From Jatrophihabitans telluris (GTDB lineage Bacteria; Actinomycetota; Actinomycetes; Mycobacteriales; Jatrophihabitantaceae), in assembly GCF_023516435.1 (NCBI RefSeq), contig NZ_CP097332.1, positions 3,534,001 through 3,598,000 on the forward strand: a stretch of 64,000 nucleotides of DNA, given 5' to 3'. Below the pieces are notes generated by a model, which did no database searches, was not told the origin of the DNA, and worked only from the letters and a program-made list of their open reading frames with translations. The position numbers were made by a program, and so were the translations under genes. Positions 1 through 9,899 of the stretch are shown piece by piece. The first letter of the stretch is position 1. Each line of letters opens with the position of its first letter.

Positions 1-1
1 C

Positions 2-145
2 GGGCTGTGGCGAATGAGGGGCACCCTTCGCTCCGGTGCGATCCCGTTGGCCGAGATCGGCGCCCGGCTCAACGGCGGCCGCATCGACGTCGCCGCCACG
101 GGCGCACCCACTGGCCCCGCCCAGACCACCATCCAGTCGATCTGA
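2..145 (+). CDS. 3' end of an unidentified gene (partial)
   Basis: An open frame enters from the left edge and ends at TGA 143-145, giving the last 47 residues of a protein. The visible tail has a stretch resembling IPLAEIGARLNGG followed by an Ala/Thr/Gly/Pro-rich end. No family can be recognised from so little. It lies on the same strand as the GT39 gene, 18 bp upstream, so the two may be co-transcribed. The frame was chosen because it stays open to a stop just ahead of a clear Shine-Dalgarno for the next gene. Confidence 0.5.
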   Translation, partial: GLWRMRGTLRSGAIPLAEIGARLNGGRIDVAATGAPTGPAQTTIQSI

Positions 146-163
146 CCCACAGGAGAGTTCGCA

Positions 164-2230
164 ATGACATCGACCTTGCTGAAACCGACCGGTCGCGGCC
201 ACCGCCGGCCGGCCACCAGCGGATCCGAGGCGCACGACGCCGGACGACCTGCCGACCTCGGAACCGGCGAGGCCGGGGGCGGTTCAGCCCGCTCCGGACG
301 ACTGAATCGGCTCTGGACCGGTGAGCCGGCCGACCCTCGTTGGGCCCGCCCGTCGCTGCTGGCGATGCTGGTCGTGACTGCCGTCGGGTACCTCTACAAC
401 CTCGGGGCCTCCACCACCGCGAACAGCTTCTACGCTGCCGCGGTCCAGGCGGGGACCCAGAGCTGGAAGGCGTTCTTCTTCGGCTCGTTCGACTCATCCA
501 ACTACATCACCGTCGACAAGCCGCCCGCGTCGCTGTGGGTCATGGAACTGTCCGGCCGCATCTTCGGCTTCAACTCCTGGAGCATGCTCGCGCCACAGGC
601 ACTCGAAGGCGTGATCGCGGTGGGCTTGGTTTACGGCGCGCTCCGCCGGGCCAGCGGGCCCGCGGCCGGCCTGTTCGCCGGCGCCACCCTGGCTCTTACT
701 CCGGCCGCCGCCCTGATGTTCCGCTTCAACAATCCGGACGCGTTTCTGGTCCTGCTTCTGGTTGCGGGCGCGTACTGCCTCGTCCGGGCCCTGCAGTCCG
801 GACGAACGGCGTGGCTGGTGCTGGTCGGCGCCTGCGTCGGGTTCGGCTTCCTGACCAAGATGGGCCAGGCACTGCTGGTGGTCCCCGCGGTCGGACTCGC
901 CTATCTCATCGCCGGACCGACCCGGCTCGGTCGACGGCTGGTCCAGCTGATCGCCGGTGGCATCGCGATGGTCCTCAGTGCCGGCTGGTGGGTGGCGATC
1001 GTCGAGCTCATGCCGGCCTCGGACCGCCCCTACATCGGTGGATCCACCGACAACAGCATCCTCAACCTCGCCTTCGGCTACAACGGGCTCGGACGGCTCT
1101 TCGGTGGCTCCGGCAACGGCGGCGGGGGCGGGGGAAACGCCGTCGGGAACGCTTCCTTCGGTGGCGCAACGGGAATCGGCCGGTTGTTCAACCAGCAGAT
1201 GGCCCAGCAGATCTCGTGGCTGCTGCCCGCGGCTCTGATCGCGTTGGTGTCCGGACTCTGGATGACCCGCCGCGCCCCGCGGACCGACCTCGTGCGCGCG
1301 TCCCTGATCCTGTGGGGCGGATGGCTGATCGTCACCGGACTGGTCTTCAGTTACATGCAAGGCACCATTCACCCTTATTACACCGTGGCATTGGCGCCGG
1401 CAGTCGCCGGCCTCGTCGCGATCACCGGCACCGTCATCTGGCGCCAGCGGCTGAGCCTGACGGCTCAACTGTCCGGCGTGGCCATGCTGGGTGCGACCGG
1501 CATCTGGACGTTCCATCTGCTGAACCAGACCCCTAGCTGGTTCCCTGTCCTGCGCTACGCCGCCGCCGCACTCGCCATCTTCGGTTCGGTGGTCCTGCTC
1601 ATGCAACGGCACTTCTCGCGGGCCGCGCTCATCGCCGGGGTCGCTGCGGGTGCGGTGGTGCTGTCGGGGTCCGGTGCCTATGCGGTAGCGACCACGACCG
1701 TGGCCCACACCGGATCCACGCCCAACGTCGGCACAGCGGCCGCCAGCGGGGGCGGTTTCGGCGGCGGGTCAGCTCCCGGCGGCGCCCGCGGCCTCGGCGG
1801 CACCCCACCGACCGGGACCACCGGACCGACGTCGACGAGCGGCACGGGCAACACCAGCGGCGCGGGTAATACCGACACTGGCAGCACCAGCTCGGCCCTG
1901 ATCAGCCTGCTGAAGGCCTCCAACGCCAAGTGGGCCGCTGCCGCGAGCAGTTCGATGACCGCCGGCTCCCTCGAACTCGACAGCGGCCAGGCGGTGATGT
2001 CGATCGGAGGTTTCAACGGCAGCGACAACGCCATCACCCTGGCCCAGTTCAAAGCCCTGGTGGCCAAGGGCGAGATCGGCTACTTCATCGGCTCGGGATC
2101 GGGGGGCCTCGGTGGCGGTGGCGGTGGCGGTGGCGGGACGACCGCCTACAGCGCGATTGCAGCCTGGGTCGCCTCGAACTACACCGCGTCCACGGTGGGG
2201 GGCACCACCGTCTATGCGCTGGCCACGTAG
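164..2230 (+). CDS. GT39 (PMT/ArnT-like) polytopic glycosyltransferase, YkcB type
   Basis: A 688-residue membrane protein. After a polar N-terminus of about 60 residues come roughly 11 hydrophobic segments. The first extracytoplasmic loop carries the YITVDKPPASLWV motif typical of ArnT/PMT-like GT-C enzymes, whose acidic residue is catalytic. These enzymes move sugars from polyprenyl-phosphate donors to proteins or cell-wall glycans outside the membrane. Gly-rich insertions lie near residues 316-330 and 525-540. The last 120 residues form a soluble domain with a GIGYFIG-like strand, as in the YkcA/YkcB C-terminal domain. The ATG at 164 follows an AGGAGAG Shine-Dalgarno. Substrate unknown. Confidence 0.85.
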   Translation: MTSTLLKPTGRGHRRPATSGSEAHDAGRPADLGTGEAGGGSARSGRLNRLWTGEPADPRWARPSLLAMLVVTAVGYLYNLGASTTANSFYAAAVQAGTQSWKAFFFGSFDSSNYITVDKPPASLWVMELSGRIFGFNSWSMLAPQALEGVIAVGLVYGALRRASGPAAGLFAGATLALTPAAALMFRFNNPDAFLVLLLVAGAYCLVRALQSGRTAWLVLVGACVGFGFLTKMGQALLVVPAVGLAYLIAGPTRLGRRLVQLIAGGIAMVLSAGWWVAIVELMPASDRPYIGGSTDNSILNLAFGYNGLGRLFGGSGNGGGGGGNAVGNASFGGATGIGRLFNQQMAQQISWLLPAALIALVSGLWMTRRAPRTDLVRASLILWGGWLIVTGLVFSYMQGTIHPYYTVALAPAVAGLVAITGTVIWRQRLSLTAQLSGVAMLGATGIWTFHLLNQTPSWFPVLRYAAAALAIFGSVVLLMQRHFSRAALIAGVAAGAVVLSGSGAYAVATTTVAHTGSTPNVGTAAASGGGFGGGSAPGGARGLGGTPPTGTTGPTSTSGTGNTSGAGNTDTGSTSSALISLLKASNAKWAAAASSSMTAGSLELDSGQAVMSIGGFNGSDNAITLAQFKALVAKGEIGYFIGSGSGGLGGGGGGGGGTTAYSAIAAWVASNYTASTVGGTTVYALAT

Positions 2231-2284
2231 CAGCGCTCGTACGCGGGCTATGCGCTCGCCAGGTAGCAGCGCTCGTACGCGGGC
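2213..2284. repeat. 36-bp tandem duplication spanning a stop codon
   Basis: Two adjacent 36-bp copies, 2213-2248 and 2249-2284, differ at two bases. The first encodes the last residues (YALAT) and stop of the GT39 gene. The second reads YALAR plus a stop in the same frame but lies after the real stop. It looks like a recent duplication of the 3' end. Confidence 0.9.
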
Positions 2285-2354
2285 GGAGCTGTCCGGCCAG
2301 GCCAGGCGAGAGTTCGGCGGTCGGGACGGCGGACCACCGCTCACATCGGTGCGC

Positions 2355-3164
2355 TCACTCGAACCACGCGGTTACCGCCGCATGATCGCTCCAGCGTTCG
2401 GCGTAGCTCGCCGCTCGTCCGACCTCGACCTTCACCGTGCTCCGCGCCAGTCCGTCGGTGGCCAACAGGTAGTCGATGCGCCAGCCCGAATCGAGGTCGA
2501 AGGCCTTACCGCGCCAGGACCACCAGGTGTACGGGCCGGGTCCGGGGCCGGCGTGCCGACGACCGAGGTCGGCCCAGCCGGCGCCGAACCACCGGTCGAA
2601 GTAGGCACGCTCCTCCGGCAGGAATCCGGCCTTGCCGCGGTTTCCCTTCCAGTTCTTGAGGTCCTCCTCGCGGTGAGCCACATTCAGATCGCCGGTGATC
2701 ACCGCCTCACCCAGTCCCGCGGCGGATCGGTCGGCAAGTTCGGACATCCGCACGCTCATCGCGTCCAGGAAGGCGAACTTCTCGATCTGACGCTCGGTGT
2801 CGGCCTCGCCGGTGTGCACATAGGCCGACACGACGGTCAGGACGGCGCCGGAGTCGGGCAGGGCGAGGTCGGCCTCCAGCCACCGGCCCTGGTCCCCGAA
2901 CTCGGCCAGCCCGGGGCGGACGGCCGACGTCGGCTGGGCGGTCAGGATCGCCACCCCGGCCCGGCCCGCCGCCGTCGCCGGGGCGTGGGCCACCTGCCAG
3001 CCGGCCAGCCCGGAGCCGGCCAGCACCGCCGCCAGCTGCTCATCGCTGGCCCGAACCTCTTGCAGGCAGAGCACGTCCGCGCCGCTGTCAGCCAGCCAGG
3101 TCAGGCCACCGCGCCGAGCCGCGGCCCGCACGCCGTTGACGTTGGCGGTCACGACTGAGAACAC
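2355..3164 (-). CDS. xth: exodeoxyribonuclease III
   Basis: A 269-residue Mg-dependent AP endonuclease/3'-5' exonuclease of the EEP superfamily, acting in base-excision repair. Family residues are in place: Asn8 in TANVNGVR, Glu36 in LCLQEVRA, Asp159 and Asn161 in TGDLNVAH, Asp231 in WRIDYLL, and the terminal Asp260-His261 pair. Length matches the family. The ATG at 3164 starts the first beta strand. The gene converges on the GT39 gene to its left and has no obvious operon partner. Two Xth-type paralogues are common in actinomycetes, so exoA is an equally valid symbol. Confidence 0.93.
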   Translation of the reverse strand: MFSVVTANVNGVRAAARRGGLTWLADSGADVLCLQEVRASDEQLAAVLAGSGLAGWQVAHAPATAAGRAGVAILTAQPTSAVRPGLAEFGDQGRWLEADLALPDSGAVLTVVSAYVHTGEADTERQIEKFAFLDAMSVRMSELADRSAAGLGEAVITGDLNVAHREEDLKNWKGNRGKAGFLPEERAYFDRWFGAGWADLGRRHAGPGPGPYTWWSWRGKAFDLDSGWRIDYLLATDGLARSTVKVEVGRAASYAERWSDHAAVTAWFE

Positions 3165-3213
3165 GACACTCCCCGGTCCAGGTAGGCAGATCGCGCAGAG
3201 CCTATCGGCCGGT

Positions 3214-4266
3214 TCAGGTTGCGCTGCGCTCGCTGGCTGCCTGCAGCTCGGGATACGCGGCCGGAGGCTGGCCGGCGCCCATCAACCGCGGGTCGGCGAC
3301 CGGACGACCTGAGCGCAGCAGCTCACGCCATTGCTCCAGGCTCCAGTTGGCCGGTGCAGTGGACGCGAGGAAGTCCTCCAGCAACGCGACGAAGCGTTCG
3401 GGCTCGGCGTGGAAGGGAAAGTGCCCGGCGCCGGAGAAGATCTCCAGGCGCGATCCCGGCATCGCCGCGTGGGCCCGGTAGGCGTGTGCGACCGGCAGTA
3501 CCCGGTCACGCGAGCCCCACACCAGCAGGGTGGGCATGCCGCGCGCGAGGTAGCAGCGGTCCAGCATGGTCACGACCTGTCCGCGCCAGTCGACGACCGC
3601 ACGCAGCGTGCGGACGAAAGCCGATCGGGCCGTCGCGTCGGGCAGCGCGTCGACCAGCCGCAGCAGGTCCGGGGCATCCCGCCCCAGGCCGGTGTCCAGC
3701 AACTCCAGGGCCTTGACCACCAGACGGGTCTGCCACCGCGCGCCGGGCAGCCTGAGCAGGGACAGGGCCAGGTCCGCCCCTGGTACGGAGGCCGCCCGCA
3801 GCACCGGATTGACCTGCCGTCCGACCCCACCGCTGCCGACGAGTACGAGCCGCTCGGTCCGTTCCGGGAACTGGTAGGCGAACTGCATCGCCACGCCGCC
3901 ACCGAGCGAATGCCCGACCAGGTTCACCCGGTCGATGTCGAGCGTGCCGAGCAGATCTCGCATGCCGTTGGCGTAGGCGGCCACCGAGTAGTCGGCTCGG
4001 GGCTTGTCCGACTGGCCGTGTCCGAGCAGATCAGGGGCGATCACGAGATGATTGCGCGCCAGGGCCGACATCACCGGCAGCCAGGTGGTCGAGTTGTCAC
4101 CGATGCCGTGGATCAGCAGCAGAGGACTCTTGGCCGACTCCCCGGCGGTGTCACCGGCGATGCGGAAGACGCGCCGATAGCCGTGCACCACGTGGGTGCG
4201 CACCTCGATCTCCCGCACGGCTCGCAACCGCGAGCGCGGGCGGGAGGACCGGTGATCGGCGGGCAT
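3214..4266 (-). CDS. alpha/beta-fold hydrolase
   Basis: A 350-residue soluble hydrolase. The oxyanion strand LLLIHGIGDN (residues 49-58) leads to the nucleophile elbow VGHSLGGG with Ser120. Asp254 in GSRDRVLP and His282 in GAGHFPFH complete the catalytic triad. The closest look is to haloperoxidase/meta-cleavage-product-hydrolase-like proteins, but the substrate cannot be read from sequence. About 60 residues after the triad His are Pro/Ala-rich and probably disordered. The start is ATG 4266; the first 20 residues are basic and a later start is possible. It lies 48 bp upstream of xth and may share its transcript. Confidence 0.8.
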   Translation of the reverse strand: MPADHRSSRPRSRLRAVREIEVRTHVVHGYRRVFRIAGDTAGESAKSPLLLIHGIGDNSTTWLPVMSALARNHLVIAPDLLGHGQSDKPRADYSVAAYANGMRDLLGTLDIDRVNLVGHSLGGGVAMQFAYQFPERTERLVLVGSGGVGRQVNPVLRAASVPGADLALSLLRLPGARWQTRLVVKALELLDTGLGRDAPDLLRLVDALPDATARSAFVRTLRAVVDWRGQVVTMLDRCYLARGMPTLLVWGSRDRVLPVAHAYRAHAAMPGSRLEIFSGAGHFPFHAEPERFVALLEDFLASTAPANWSLEQWRELLRSGRPVADPRLMGAGQPPAAYPELQAASERSAT

Positions 4267-4324
4267 GCAAGCAGGGTAGGACGCCGTCCGCGCCGTTGGG
4301 TTTCGTCCAGGTTGCGCGTCCGGC

Positions 4325-5539
4325 TCAGGCGATGCGTGCAGCCAGGTTGTCGTCCAGCGTGGCCAGGAACGCCTCGGTGGTCTGCCATTCCTGCTCGGGC
4401 CCGACCAGCAGGGCCAGATCCTTGGTCATCTTGCCGGCCTCGACGGACTTGATGACGACGTCCTCGAGCGTGTCGGCGAACGCGGACACCTCAGGGGTGC
4501 CGTCGAGCTTGCCGCGGTGGGCCAGGCCGCGCGTCCAGGCGTAGATGGAGGCGATGGGATTGGTCGAGGTGGGCTCGCCCGCCTGGTGCTGACGATAGTG
4601 CCGGGTCACCGTGCCGTGCGCGGCCTCGGCCTCGACGGTGCGGCCGTCCGGGGTCGACAGGACCGAGGTCATCAGACCGAGCGAGCCGAAACCCTGGGCG
4701 ACGGTGTCGGACTGCACGTCACCGTCGTAGTTCTTGCAGGCCCACACGTAGCCGCCCTCCCATTTCAGGGCGGCGGCCACCATGTCGTCGATGAGCCGGT
4801 GCTCGTAGGTGAGCCCGGCGGCGGCGAACTTGTCCTTGAACTCGGTCTCGAACACCTCGGCGAAGATGTCCTTGAACCGGCCGTCGTAGGCCTTGAGAAT
4901 CGTGTTCTTCGTCGACAGGTAGACCGGGTAGTTACGGGCCAGGCCGTAGTTCATGGACGAGCGGGCGAAGTCGAAGATCGACTGGTCCAGGTTGTACTGA
5001 ACCTGGGCGATTCCGGCGCTGGGGAACCGGTAGACCTCGTGCTCGATCGGCGCGCTGCCGTCGGACGGGGTGAAGGTGACCGTCAGCGTTCCCTCGCCGG
5101 GGGTGCGGAAGTCGGTGGCACGGTACTGGTCGCCGAACGCGTGGCGCCCGACGATGATCGGCTTCGTCCACCCGGGCACCAGGCGCGGGATGTTGGAGAT
5201 GATGATCGGCTCGCGGAAGATGACGCCGCCGAGGATGTTGCGGATCGTGCCGTTGGGCGAGCGCCACATCTTCTTCAGCCCGAACTCCTCGACCCGTGCC
5301 TCATCGGGAGTGATGGTGGCGCACTTGACGCCGACGCCGTGCTTCTTGATCGCGTTGGCCGCGTCGATGGTGACCTGGTCGTCGGTCGCGTCGCGGTGCT
5401 CGATGCCCAGGTCGTAGTACTCCAGGTCGACGTCGAGGTACGGGTGGATCAGCCGGTCCTTGATGAACTGCCAGATGATCCGCGTCATCTCGTCGCCGTC
5501 GAGCTCGACGACCTTGCCTTCGACCTTGATCTTCGACAT
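4325..5539 (-). CDS. icd: NADP-dependent isocitrate dehydrogenase (homodimeric type)
   Basis: A 404-residue TCA-cycle enzyme converting isocitrate to 2-oxoglutarate with NADP. It has the eukaryotic/IDP-type layout: [11 protein letters not shown] near the N-terminus, the [10 protein letters not shown] region, [12 protein letters not shown] in the isocitrate-binding site, and [19 protein letters not shown] further on. [10 protein letters not shown] near the C-terminus contacts the cofactor. The ATG at 5539 was chosen because the homologous N-terminus begins there and an AGAGAGG Shine-Dalgarno precedes it by a few bases, although the frame stays open upstream. It is divergent from the DUF885 gene. 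Confidence 0.95.
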   Translation of the reverse strand: MSKIKVEGKVVELDGDEMTRIIWQFIKDRLIHPYLDVDLEYYDLGIEHRDATDDQVTIDAANAIKKHGVGVKCATITPDEARVEEFGLKKMWRSPNGTIRNILGGVIFREPIIISNIPRLVPGWTKPIIVGRHAFGDQYRATDFRTPGEGTLTVTFTPSDGSAPIEHEVYRFPSAGIAQVQYNLDQSIFDFARSSMNYGLARNYPVYLSTKNTILKAYDGRFKDIFAEVFETEFKDKFAAAGLTYEHRLIDDMVAAALKWEGGYVWACKNYDGDVQSDTVAQGFGSLGLMTSVLSTPDGRTVEAEAAHGTVTRHYRQHQAGEPTSTNPIASIYAWTRGLAHRGKLDGTPEVSAFADTLEDVVIKSVEAGKMTKDLALLVGPEQEWQTTEAFLATLDDNLAARIA

Positions 5540-5693
5540 CAAACGCCTCTCTGAGTATGGCTCATCCCTGTGCGGCACCTTACTGACCCGGTTTCCGGAC
5601 GGTCCACACAGATCGGCCCCCGAGCGGGCAGGCTCACATCGCTTCGGCCGATCCAACTCACCCGACCGGCCGCGGGGGGCTAAGTTCGATCTT

Positions 5694-7394
5694 GTGACGA
5701 CTGACCCCACGCCGACCACCGCCAGCCGCAAGCCCACCGACGTCGACGCGCTCGCCGAGCGCTATCTGGACGCCGCCGCCGAACTCGACCCGACGATGGC
5801 GACCTACGTGGGACTGGCCGGCTACGACGACCGGATGCCGGACCTGTCCCCGGCGGGACTGGCCGAGGTGGACGCGCTGCACGAGCGGACACTGGCCGAA
5901 CTGGCCGGTGTCCAGCCCACTGACGACGTGGACCGAGTGACGATCCTGGCGCTGACCGAGCGGCTGGAGCTGGCCCGCGAGCTCTACGCCATCGGCGCCC
6001 CGTTGTCGGACGTGAAGAACATCGCCAGCCCGGTCCAAGGCCTGCGGGACATCTTCGACCTCATGCCGACCGCGACGGCGGAGGACTGGACCACCGTGGC
6101 CCGGCGCTTGACGGCGATCGAACCGGCGATCGAGGGCTACGTCGAGTCACTGCGCCTGGCGGCCTCCCGCGGCGATGTGGCCGCCACCCGACAGATCAGG
6201 GCGTGCATCACCCAGTGCGAATCCAACCTCGGGCCCGACGGCTTCTTCGCCTCCTTGGCGCGACGGGCCTCGGAGACCGGCGTGCTGAGCGAGGCCGCTT
6301 CGACGGACCTGGACGACGGGATTCTCGCCGCCCAGCGGGGGTACGCCTCGCTGCGGGACTTCTTCGCCGACGAGCTGCTGGCCCAGGGCCGCGAGACCGA
6401 CGCGTGCGGCCGTGAGCGTTACCAGCTGCACTCGCGGGAGTTTCTGGGCGCGAGGGTCGATCTGGAGGAGACCTACGCCTGGGGCCAGGCCGAGCTGGCC
6501 CGCATCAGCGCGTTGATGAACGAGACCGCTGACCGGATCAAGCCGGGCGCGGACGTCGCCGGCGCGATCGCGTTCCTGGACCAGGACCCCTCGCGCAAGC
6601 TCCACGGCACCGACGCGTTGCGGGAATGGATGCAGCAGAAGTCCGACGCCGCTATCGAAGCCCTGGCCGACACCCACTTCGACATCCCGGGCCCGGTCCG
6701 GACCCTCGAATGCATGATCGCCCCGACCACGACCGGCGTCATCTACTACACCGGACCCTCGGACGACTTCTCCCGCCCGGGCCGGATGTGGTGGTCGGTG
6801 CCGCCCGGTGTCACCGAGTTCTCGACGTGGCGCGAGCTGACCACGGTCTACCACGAGGGTGTGCCCGGCCATCACCTGCAGATCGCGCAGACGGTCTACC
6901 GCCGCGAGTTGCTCAACCGCTGGCGGCGGCTGGCGTCCTGGACGTCCGGGCACGGCGAGGGGTGGGCGCTGTACGCCGAATGGCTGATGGCCGATCTGGG
7001 CTTCATGGACGATCCGGCCAACCGGCTCGGGCTGCTCGACGGCCAGTCGATGAGAGCGGCCCGGGTGGTCATCGACATCGGGGTGCACTGCGGCTTCCCC
7101 GCTCCGGCCGAGGTCGGCGGCGGCGAGTGGACCTACGACAAGGCCTGGCAGCTGCTGTCCTCGCACTGCAACATGGCCGAGGGCTTCCTGCGTTTCGAGC
7201 TGGACCGCTACCTCGGCTGGCCCGGGCAGGCTCCTTCCTACAAGATCGGCGAACGCTTGTGGCTCCAGCTAAGGGAGGAGATGAAGGCCCGCGCCGGTGA
7301 CACCTTCGATCTGAAGGACTTCCACCGCCGGGCTCTGGACATCGGCGGGGTCGGCCTGGACGTGCTGCGCCGAGCCGTGCTGGGCGAGCTGTAA
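5694..7394 (+). CDS. DUF885 family protein, putative metallopeptidase
   Basis: A 566-residue soluble protein of the DUF885 family, whose members look like zinc carboxypeptidases/oligopeptidases but are mostly uncharacterised. The signature is [11 protein letters not shown] (about residues 385-395), with an HExxxH-like pair of histidines and a glutamate. It is followed by [15 protein letters not shown], where a third ligand would lie. No signal peptide is evident. A GTG start at 5694 is preferred because the protein aligns with the family from TDPTPTT onward and upstream in-frame sequence overlaps the icd 5' end. It is followed after 35 bp by the potassium channel gene. Confidence 0.8.
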   Translation: MTTDPTPTTASRKPTDVDALAERYLDAAAELDPTMATYVGLAGYDDRMPDLSPAGLAEVDALHERTLAELAGVQPTDDVDRVTILALTERLELARELYAIGAPLSDVKNIASPVQGLRDIFDLMPTATAEDWTTVARRLTAIEPAIEGYVESLRLAASRGDVAATRQIRACITQCESNLGPDGFFASLARRASETGVLSEAASTDLDDGILAAQRGYASLRDFFADELLAQGRETDACGRERYQLHSREFLGARVDLEETYAWGQAELARISALMNETADRIKPGADVAGAIAFLDQDPSRKLHGTDALREWMQQKSDAAIEALADTHFDIPGPVRTLECMIAPTTTGVIYYTGPSDDFSRPGRMWWSVPPGVTEFSTWRELTTVYHEGVPGHHLQIAQTVYRRELLNRWRRLASWTSGHGEGWALYAEWLMADLGFMDDPANRLGLLDGQSMRAARVVIDIGVHCGFPAPAEVGGGEWTYDKAWQLLSSHCNMAEGFLRFELDRYLGWPGQAPSYKIGERLWLQLREEMKARAGDTFDLKDFHRRALDIGGVGLDVLRRAVLGEL

Positions 7395-7429
7395 CTCCGC
7401 CGGAACATCAGACCTGCCAGAATCCGCCA

Positions 7430-9274
7430 ATGACCGCTCCGGATGAACCAAACGGCCGGGCGGGGCACGTCATCGTGTGCGGGCTCACCGACGTCGCGCT
7501 GCGGATCATCGAGCAGTTGCACGCCGCCGGTGAGCAGATCACGGTGCTGCACGACGCGCCCGATCCCCGGCTGACCCGGACCGTCGCCGAGCTCGGCATC
7601 GAGTTGCTGGTCGGCGACGCGCGGCGGCCAGAGGTCCTGCTGCGCGCCGAACTGCACACCGCCCAAGCCCTGGTCAGCGTCTCCGATGCCGACCTGTTCA
7701 ACCTCGAAGTCGCTCTGCTGGTTCGCGAAAGTGCACCTGAGGTCCGCCTGGTGGTCCAGCTGACGAACCAGAACGTGGCCCGCGCCGTCGAACGGCTGAC
7801 CGGGCCGGGCAGTGTGCTCGATACCGCCGCTCTCGCCTCCCCTGCCTTCGTCGAGGCCTGCCTGGGCCAGCGCGACCACGAACTGGTGGTCGAGCACGAG
7901 AGCTTCCTGGTCACCGAGCGGGTGGTCGAGCGGCATGCGAACCTGCGCAGCGCCTACGGGGATCTGGCGCCGATCGCCGTGGTCGCCACCGATGGCCGGG
8001 TGACGATCGCGCCCGGACGGGACCTGATGGTCGAGCCGGGTGATCGGGTGAGCCTGATCGGGTCCCCGTCGGACTTCGCCGAACGACGTGAACCGGCCGG
8101 GCCGGGTCGGGCCGTCCGGGTCGATCTCGGCGGCCGGGCACCGCACTGGCAGGAATCGAACTGGCACGAGTCGCCCACCGCGCGGCTGGTGCGCCGGGTG
8201 CGGCGCGCGCTGGCCGACATCGAACGCGCCTTCTGGCTTTCTCTGGCGGCCCTGTTCGGCTTCGGCGCACTGTCCACCGGCGTGTTGATCCTGGGCTACA
8301 ACGGTCCCCGCCACGAGCGCATGACCCCGCTGGACGCGGTGTACTTCACCACCGAGACGTTGACGACCGTCGGCTTCGGTGACTTCTACTTCGCCAAGCA
8401 GCACCTCTGGCTGAGGATGTGGGCCATCGGACTGATGATCGTCGGCGCCACCCTAGTGACGATCCTCTACGCCCGGCTCACCGACCTGTTGATCAGCCGG
8501 CGAATCTCCATCAATGCCGGCCGCCGGCTGGCCGAGGAGCTCAGCGGGCACGTGATCCTGATCGGCCTGGGCTCGGTCGGCCTGCGTGTACTGGAACAGC
8601 TCAAGGCGCTCGGCCGGGACGTCGTCGTACTCGAACGTGACGAGGACAACCGCTACCTGTCGATCGCACGCACGCTCGGGGTGCCCGTGATCATCGGCGA
8701 TTCGACGCTGCGGCAGAACCTCCAGGCCGCCAACCTCACCAGCGCGTCCGCCGTCGCCGTGCTGACGTCCAACGACCTGGCCAACATCGAAACCGGTCTG
8801 GCCGTCGATGAGCTGCTCGCCGACCGGCGCACCGACGTGCCCGTCGTCATGCGCGTCTTCGACCGGCGGTTGGCGCACACCCTGGAAGCCGCCTTCAACT
8901 TCCACAATGTCCGCTCACCGTCGGCGCTCGCGGCGCCGTTCTTCGTCGGCGCTGCCCTCGGGCTGAGCATCATGTCGACGTTCTACGTCGAAGGTCAACC
9001 GTTCCTGCTGGGGCGCTTGGACATCACCGCCGACGGGGGGCTGCGCGGTCAGCCGATGGCCGGACTGGGCGCGCGGATCAGGGTGATCGCGATCGGGCGC
9101 GGCGGCCCAGCCGGCCCAGCCGGTGCGGCCGGTCCGGACGGTGGCTCACGGTTGGAGCATCCACCTCGGCGGGATACCCGCTTCGAGCCGGGCGACCGGG
9201 CCTACCTGGTCGGTCCCTACGAGGAACTGCTGCAGGTTCTCGGTCACGAGCGCGGGGCACGTCCGCGCACGTGA
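7430..9274 (+). CDS. RCK-channel-RCK potassium channel/NAD-binding protein
   Basis: A 614-residue protein with three parts. An N-terminal Rossmann RCK/TrkA-N domain (about residues 8-215, starting GHVIVCGLTDVALRI) has a TrkA-C-like segment. Then come two membrane helices around a pore loop with the potassium selectivity filter TVGFGDF (about 313-319). A second RCK domain follows (about 365-600, starting GHVILIGLGSVGLRV). Ligand-gated K+ channels usually have RCK domains only after the pore, so the domain on the N-terminal side is less usual. The start is ATG 7430. It probably controls potassium flux or senses NAD(H)/nucleotides, but the ligand is unknown. Confidence 0.85.
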   Translation: MTAPDEPNGRAGHVIVCGLTDVALRIIEQLHAAGEQITVLHDAPDPRLTRTVAELGIELLVGDARRPEVLLRAELHTAQALVSVSDADLFNLEVALLVRESAPEVRLVVQLTNQNVARAVERLTGPGSVLDTAALASPAFVEACLGQRDHELVVEHESFLVTERVVERHANLRSAYGDLAPIAVVATDGRVTIAPGRDLMVEPGDRVSLIGSPSDFAERREPAGPGRAVRVDLGGRAPHWQESNWHESPTARLVRRVRRALADIERAFWLSLAALFGFGALSTGVLILGYNGPRHERMTPLDAVYFTTETLTTVGFGDFYFAKQHLWLRMWAIGLMIVGATLVTILYARLTDLLISRRISINAGRRLAEELSGHVILIGLGSVGLRVLEQLKALGRDVVVLERDEDNRYLSIARTLGVPVIIGDSTLRQNLQAANLTSASAVAVLTSNDLANIETGLAVDELLADRRTDVPVVMRVFDRRLAHTLEAAFNFHNVRSPSALAAPFFVGAALGLSIMSTFYVEGQPFLLGRLDITADGGLRGQPMAGLGARIRVIAIGRGGPAGPAGAAGPDGGSRLEHPPRRDTRFEPGDRAYLVGPYEELLQVLGHERGARPRT

Positions 9275-9305
9275 CTCTCCTCGCGCCACCCGGCGCCAGA
9301 CGACC

Positions 9306-9350
9306 GTGGGGCGTTCGGGTTCGGCCGAAGCCGATACCCGAACGCCCCAC
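9306..9350. terminator. bidirectional hairpin terminator
   Basis: A perfect 15-bp stem (9306-9320 with 9336-9350) closes a 15-nt loop that itself holds the palindrome TCGGCCGA. It sits 31 bp after the channel gene and 84 bp before the end of the convergent His-rich gene, so it can stop both transcripts. There is no long U-tract, as is common in high-GC actinomycetes. Confidence 0.8.
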
Positions 9351-9434
9351 CGTTTGACGCCGTCCTACCGGCTGACGTAGGCGACGTCCGCGGAATCCCC
9401 CGCGGGGGGCGGGGCAATCCGTGGATCGATGAAC

Positions 9435-9887
9435 TCAGCCCGGCCAGTCCGCCAGCGTGACCCGACCTCCGGTCACCTCGGCTTGCAGCTGGACCGGCCC
9501 GTCCGGACGCACATAGAGCTCGTAGCGTCCTTCGCGCAGTTCGCCGAAGACCGCTGAAGCCACCGTGACTCCTCCCACCGGTCGGCCCACCACGCCCACA
9601 TGGACGAGGTGGCTGTGAGCATGCCCGTGGTCATGGTCATGGTCATGGTCATGATCGTGGTCACGGTCATGATCGTGGTCGTGATCATGGACGTCGTCGG
9701 CGTGCGCGTCGTCGTGCCCGTGCTGGTGTGCCGCCAGCGGTACCGACGCCGAATCGTTCAATTCCACCGGACGAATCTCGATCTCCTGGCCGAGCAACTC
9801 ATTCGGCATCGACACGACGAGCGCCCCGATGTCGCCACCGATGTCGAGCAGCACCGACCCCTGCCCGGCGTGGGAGTTGTCTTCCAT
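9435..9887 (-). CDS. His/Asp-rich putative metal-binding protein
   Basis: A 150-residue protein with a central tract (about residues 55-95) of alternating His and Asp, encoded by degenerate GTCATG/GTCGTG-type hexamers, then GHAHSHL. Flanking parts are beta-rich (SVLLDIGGDIGALVVSMP and YELYVRPDGPVQLQAEV), the latter resembling a small Ig-like or transthyretin-like fold. Such tracts bind Ni, Zn, Co or Cu in other proteins; metal binding here is inferred. The ATG at 9887 has a GGAGG Shine-Dalgarno five to six bases upstream, better than the in-frame GTG at 9899. It is the last gene of the DUF4331 operon, 12 bp after it. Confidence 0.75.
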   Translation of the reverse strand: MEDNSHAGQGSVLLDIGGDIGALVVSMPNELLGQEIEIRPVELNDSASVPLAAHQHGHDDAHADDVHDHDHDHDRDHDHDHDHDHDHGHAHSHLVHVGVVGRPVGGVTVASAVFGELREGRYELYVRPDGPVQLQAEVTGGRVTLADWPG

Positions 9888-9899
9888 GACGACCTCCAC

